The notes beneath the pieces were generated by a model that was not told the origin of the DNA, did no database searches, and saw nothing but the letters and a program-made list of their open reading frames with translations. A stretch of 64,000 nucleotides of DNA, from the NCBI RefSeq assembly GCF_964340395.1, contig NC_135564.1:22031442-22095441 (forward strand). Direction: 5' to 3'. The first letter of the stretch is position 1. Each line of letters starts with the position of its first letter. Source of the DNA: Glandiceps talaboti (taxonomy: Eukaryota; Hemichordata; Enteropneusta; Spengelidae). The position numbers and the translations under genes were made by a program. Below, piece after piece: positions 60,400 through 64,000 of the stretch.

Positions 60400-62247
60400 T
60401 TACTGCAGGATGCTGCCGTGATAATCTATAAAACATAGATTTCTACATAAATAAACACCACATAATTTACAACCATAAATGGTTTCAACAGGGTAACCCT
60501 TACTTGTTTTTTTCTTAAGATTAGAGCAATGCCTGCAACATCTTTTTTTTCTCTTAGCATCAGGTTGCATGACCTCAGATGTATGTGCATGTAGATTAGC
60601 TGCACTCAAACTATTCTCAGTTGTAGGAGCATGGGGTTGGGGACCTCGCTTTCTTCTACTACTAAAACCTGCTATCAGTTGGCTTGATAGATCTAACCTG
60701 TAATCTACATTTCTGTATCGACGTCGAGGATCAGGTTTATGTGCTATCTCATACAAAATAAATGAATTCACAATCATACGCTGAAGAAAAAAGAAAAATA
60801 AATACTTCCAATACTTCATGTACTTATTTGACACAGAATAATATGATGCCATCTGATCACTTAAATCTACCCCACCCATGTATTTATTGTATTTAATTAT
60901 GGAATTTGGTGTAAAGAACGTTTTCCCACCCCTAGTCATATTTCCTCCCCCTGATTGGCAATTTGTTGTTAACATTCGCACCTCCCGTTTGTCAAACCAT
61001 TTGCAAGCAATGACCTTGCCACTTTGCATTGTAAAACAGTCCCCTTGTTTCATCTTCTGCTTCCCTTTAATCTCAGCAGGGAGACCTTTACTATTTTGAC
61101 GAATCGTACCACAAACATAAACATCTTTATCTAACAAATCTAAAGCAAGTTGTACAGAACTAAAAAAGTTGTCAAAATAAACATGATGAGATGAATTAAA
61201 ATAACGCTCTGATAACTTGTATACAACTTGGTACCCTAAACCTTTCTCCGGGGTTTCTTTTTTCCCCGTATACGGCAACATATCTAATGTGTACCCCGTC
61301 TTTGGGCAGGCAGCCGACCAAATCTTAAAACCCCACTTTACAGGTTTCCCTGGCATATATTGAATCATGTGCGACCTGCCTTTAAACTTGCACATGGCTT
61401 CATCAATACTGATTTCTCTGTATGGGTAGTAATGTTCAGGAAATGTCTTACGGATGAGATCAATCACTGCACGGACCTTGAATAAACGATCGCGGTTAGG
61501 ATCAGTCGCGGCAGGTTCAGTACGAGAGTCGCTGATATGTAGATACTGACTGATCTTCATGAAGCGATTACGTGGCATAACTTTGGCAATCCCAGAAACA
61601 TTCAGACGATCATCAGTCGACCAATAATCTCGAAGTTCGGGTAGTTTGTGGATTCCCATCAGGATAATCATGCCAAAGTATGCGCGAAGTTCGTTACGAT
61701 CAGTAGCGTACCACTGTGCATCGCGTCCCCGCTGATCTTGTCGGAACTCCGCGTACTTGTTTGTTTCATGTACCAACAAATCAACAAAATCATCAGTAAA
61801 AAATAGTTCAAAAAAATCAACTGGTTGGCTGGAAAAATCAAGAGTGTGGGTTGGCCCAGAAAGTTCGTCATCAAAGTCTGGAATCCTAATTTGTTCGATT
61901 TCGTTAGTCCACTGGAGATCCGTTGCTAACGGTGAGTCATCGTCATTATCGTCGCGGTCGAGATCACCCAATTCACCTGCAAGTAGACGGATTAGCTCAC
62001 CCGGGTCGATGTCACTGCCATCGTCGTGGTTTCCGCCTTCCAATTCATGTCTGAGAGTAGCTTCGTTAATTTCTTCGAGGGTAAAACCTTCAAATTCCGT
62101 GTCAGAATCAGGCTCATTAAAGATATTCCGCAACATTTCATTAGGACTGACTGGTGGAACGTTGACACGATCATCATTTTGACTTTGAGTTTGACAGCTG
62201 TCACCACTAGCTCCAACTTCCGTATTATTTCCAATGTTTACACTCAT
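60400..62247 (-). CDS. piggyBac transposase (PGBD4-like), 615 aa, intact
   Basis: A DNA cut-and-paste transposase that excises and inserts at TTAA. The single uninterrupted frame runs from ATG (62247) to TAA (60400). The N-terminal ~110 residues are acidic and low-complexity (DSDTEFEGFTLEEIN, DDNDDDSPL), as in piggyBac/PGBD proteins. The RNase H-like core carries the DDD triad: SIDEAMCKFKG (Asp282), VYFDNFFSS (Asp359) and MGGVDLSDQM (Asp461, with Asp464). FKIWSAACPKTGY and YMKYWKYLFFFFLQ are family hallmarks. The C-terminal cysteine-rich domain (CCRHCSNL, YGCKLCGVYLCRNLC) is the zinc-binding, end-recognising RING-like module. Length is typical of the family. No host-gene features; being intact and flanked by perfect TTAA, it may be recently active. 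Confidence 0.97.
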   Translation of the reverse strand: MSVNIGNNTEVGASGDSCQTQSQNDDRVNVPPVSPNEMLRNIFNEPDSDTEFEGFTLEEINEATLRHELEGGNHDDGSDIDPGELIRLLAGELGDLDRDDNDDDSPLATDLQWTNEIEQIRIPDFDDELSGPTHTLDFSSQPVDFFELFFTDDFVDLLVHETNKYAEFRQDQRGRDAQWYATDRNELRAYFGMIILMGIHKLPELRDYWSTDDRLNVSGIAKVMPRNRFMKISQYLHISDSRTEPAATDPNRDRLFKVRAVIDLIRKTFPEHYYPYREISIDEAMCKFKGRSHMIQYMPGKPVKWGFKIWSAACPKTGYTLDMLPYTGKKETPEKGLGYQVVYKLSERYFNSSHHVYFDNFFSSVQLALDLLDKDVYVCGTIRQNSKGLPAEIKGKQKMKQGDCFTMQSGKVIACKWFDKREVRMLTTNCQSGGGNMTRGGKTFFTPNSIIKYNKYMGGVDLSDQMASYYSVSNKYMKYWKYLFFFFLQRMIVNSFILYEIAHKPDPRRRYRNVDYRLDLSSQLIAGFSSRRKRGPQPHAPTTENSLSAANLHAHTSEVMQPDAKRKKRCCRHCSNLKKKTSKGYPVETIYGCKLCGVYLCRNLCFIDYHGSILQ

Positions 62248-62529
62248 TATTTCACTTCAGAGAAGCCGACAGGATATTAGTTAAACAAAAGGGTTAAAGT
62301 TTAACTCAAAACTATTTAAATGCACTTTGCATATCAACGGGTGAACTTTGGTCGACCTGTGAACTATTTGTATATGAACACAGCAAATGGAAATGGCGAC
62401 GCAATGCACAGGCTTGCCCGCGAAAATGATTTCCCGCTCAAAATATACTTCATCTGATTGGTTCAGTGATACGTTTTATGTTGCTAGGCAACTTAATGTT
62501 CTCGTCATCAAAAAAAGTGCACAAATAAA

Positions 62530-62697
62530 GTCATGGGTATAGTATAATCAACGGTTTTAATGACGTATTACATATGAGGCCGTTTGAATCCTAAACGGGA
62601 TTTCAATCGTTGAGGGCGCTAGGCCGTCTCAGGCCGATACGGGATCTCAGTGGGTGGGAAATGGAGGCCGTTTCATTCCGAATTGAGTGTCAAAGGG
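62530..62697. promoter_or_regulatory. piggyBac right-end subterminal region
   Basis: The region between the transposase start and the right terminus has a direct repeat GAGGCCGTTT (followed by GAATCC near 62577 and CATTCC near 62664), GGCCGTCTCAGGCCG, and CpG-rich sequence unlike the flanking array. Likely transposase-binding and promoter sequence by position. Confidence 0.4.
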
Positions 62698-62701
62698 TTA
62701 A
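62698..62701. repeat. TTAA target-site duplication, right
   Basis: Second copy of the duplicated TTAA, continuing directly into CATATCCTATAG of the minisatellite. Confidence 0.93.
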
Positions 62702-64000
62702 CATATCCTATAGTTTCATATATTACACATATGACCTATTTACACACCCTATAGTTTCATATATTACACATATGACCTATTAACATATCCTATAGTTTCA
62801 TATATTACACATATGACCTATTTACATACCCTATAGTTTCATATATTACACATATGACCTATTAACATACCCTATAGTTTCATATATTACACATATGATC
62901 TATTTACATATCCTATAGTTTCATATATTACCCATATGACCTATTAACATATCCTATAGTTTCATATATTACACATATGACCTATTAACATACCCTATAG
63001 TTTCATATATTACCCATATGACCTATTTACATACCCTATAGTTTCATATATTACACATATGACCTATTAACATATCCTATAGTTTCATATATTACACATA
63101 TGACCTATTAACATATCCTATAGTTTCATATATTACACATATGACCTATTTACATACCCTATAGTTTCATATATTACACATATGACCTATTAACATATCC
63201 TATAGTTTCATATATTACACATATGACCTATTAACATATCCTATAGTTTCATATATTACCCATATGACCTATTAACATATCCTATAGTTTCATATATTAC
63301 ACATATGACCTATTAACATACCCTATAGTTTCATATATTACACATATGATCTATTTACACACCCTACAGTTTCATATATTACACATATGATCTATTAACA
63401 TATCCTATAGTTTCATATATTACCCATATGACCTATTAACATACCCTATAGTTTCATATATTACACATATGATCTATTAACATATCCTATAGTTTCATAT
63501 ATTACCCATATGACCTATTAACATATCCTATAGTTTCATATATTACACATATGACCTATTTACACACCCTATAGTTTCATATATTACACATATGATCTAT
63601 TAACATATCCTATAGTTTCATATATTACCCATATGACCTATTTACACACCCTATAGTTTCATATATTACACATATGATCTATTTACACACCCTATAGTTT
63701 CATATATTACACATATGACCTATTAACATATCCTATAGTTTCATATATTACCCATATGACCTATTAACATATCCTATAGTTTCATATATTACACATATGA
63801 CCTATTAACATACCCTATAGTTTCATATATTACCCATATGACCTATTTACACACCCTATAGTTTCATATATTACACATATGACCTATTAACATACCCTAT
63901 AGTTTCATATATTACACATATGACCTATTTACACACCCTATAGTTTCATATATTACCCATATAACCTATTAACATATCCTATAGTTTCATATATTACCCA
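62702..64000. repeat. 41-bp minisatellite, right part, at least 32 copies, runs off the window
   Basis: Same unit as 58796-60137. Reaches the right edge, so the array size and what lies beyond (including SMAD2/3 exon 1) are unknown. Confidence 0.97.

Larger units (their letters stand above)
60142..62697. mobile_element. complete piggyBac transposon, 2,556 bp
   Basis: Bounded by TTAA on both sides with termini CCCTATGAG (left) and CCCTTTGAC (right, inverted), the CCC(T) start usual for piggyBac. A subterminal inverted pair CCCACTGA occurs at 60152-60159 and 62647-62654, and a second CCCTTTGATAC lies at about 60161. It contains one intact transposase gene on the minus strand. Removing it and one TTAA restores a regular 41-bp minisatellite unit. 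Confidence 0.94.

Overview
The window is eukaryotic nuclear DNA, AT-rich and packed with introns and tandem repeats. It is most likely from a marine invertebrate bilaterian. That inference rests on one spliced, animal-specific gene (a SMAD2/3 orthologue), a non-LTR retrotransposon, a piggyBac transposon, a Tigger/pogo relic, a tRNA-type SINE and many minisatellites. I cannot name the species or phylum from the sequence.

The only host gene I can establish is a receptor-regulated SMAD of the activin/TGF-beta/Nodal branch (SMAD2/3), on the minus strand. Seven exons with consensus GT-AG borders and matching phases lie at 53263-53070, 51911-51777, 39220-39146, 19646-19611, 16702-16490, 4533-4396 and 4094-3826. 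Together they encode about 352 residues: the DNA-binding hairpin of MH1 onwards, the PY-motif linker, the whole MH2 domain and the C-terminal SSMS phosphorylation tail. The first coding exon (the N-terminal ~70 residues of MH1) is not visible and probably lies beyond the right edge.

Nearly everything else is intron filled by tandem arrays, about 28 kb in total. From left to right they are: a 46-bp unit (about 168 copies, 7.7 kb), 30 bp, 44 bp, 33 bp, 80 bp, 39 bp, 41 bp, 45 bp (4.1 kb), 24 bp (3.0 kb), 36 bp, 34 bp, 27 bp, a 57/72-bp composite, 20 bp, 41 bp, 48 bp, 27 bp (TGACGTCC-bearing), 18-22 bp, and a 41-bp array running off the right edge. Several have higher-order structure. Many unit lengths are multiples of three, so the arrays give long open frames on both strands that are not genes.

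Mobile elements: a LINE 3' end (12662-13014) abuts a Tigger/pogo-like DNA element (13015-14400). A 5'-truncated but otherwise intact LINE (46455-49692) is flanked by a perfect 203-bp direct repeat. A complete piggyBac element (60142-62697) with an intact transposase sits at a TTAA inside the 41-bp minisatellite. There are also a 300-bp foldback element (57166-57468), a SINE-like element (about 55590-55867), and interspersed repeat families with internal (CA)n tracts or a terminal hairpin.

Three CpG-rich patches with perfect CRE octamers (33.4 kb, 45.8 kb, 58.0 kb) are the best promoter candidates, but none is tied to a proven transcript.
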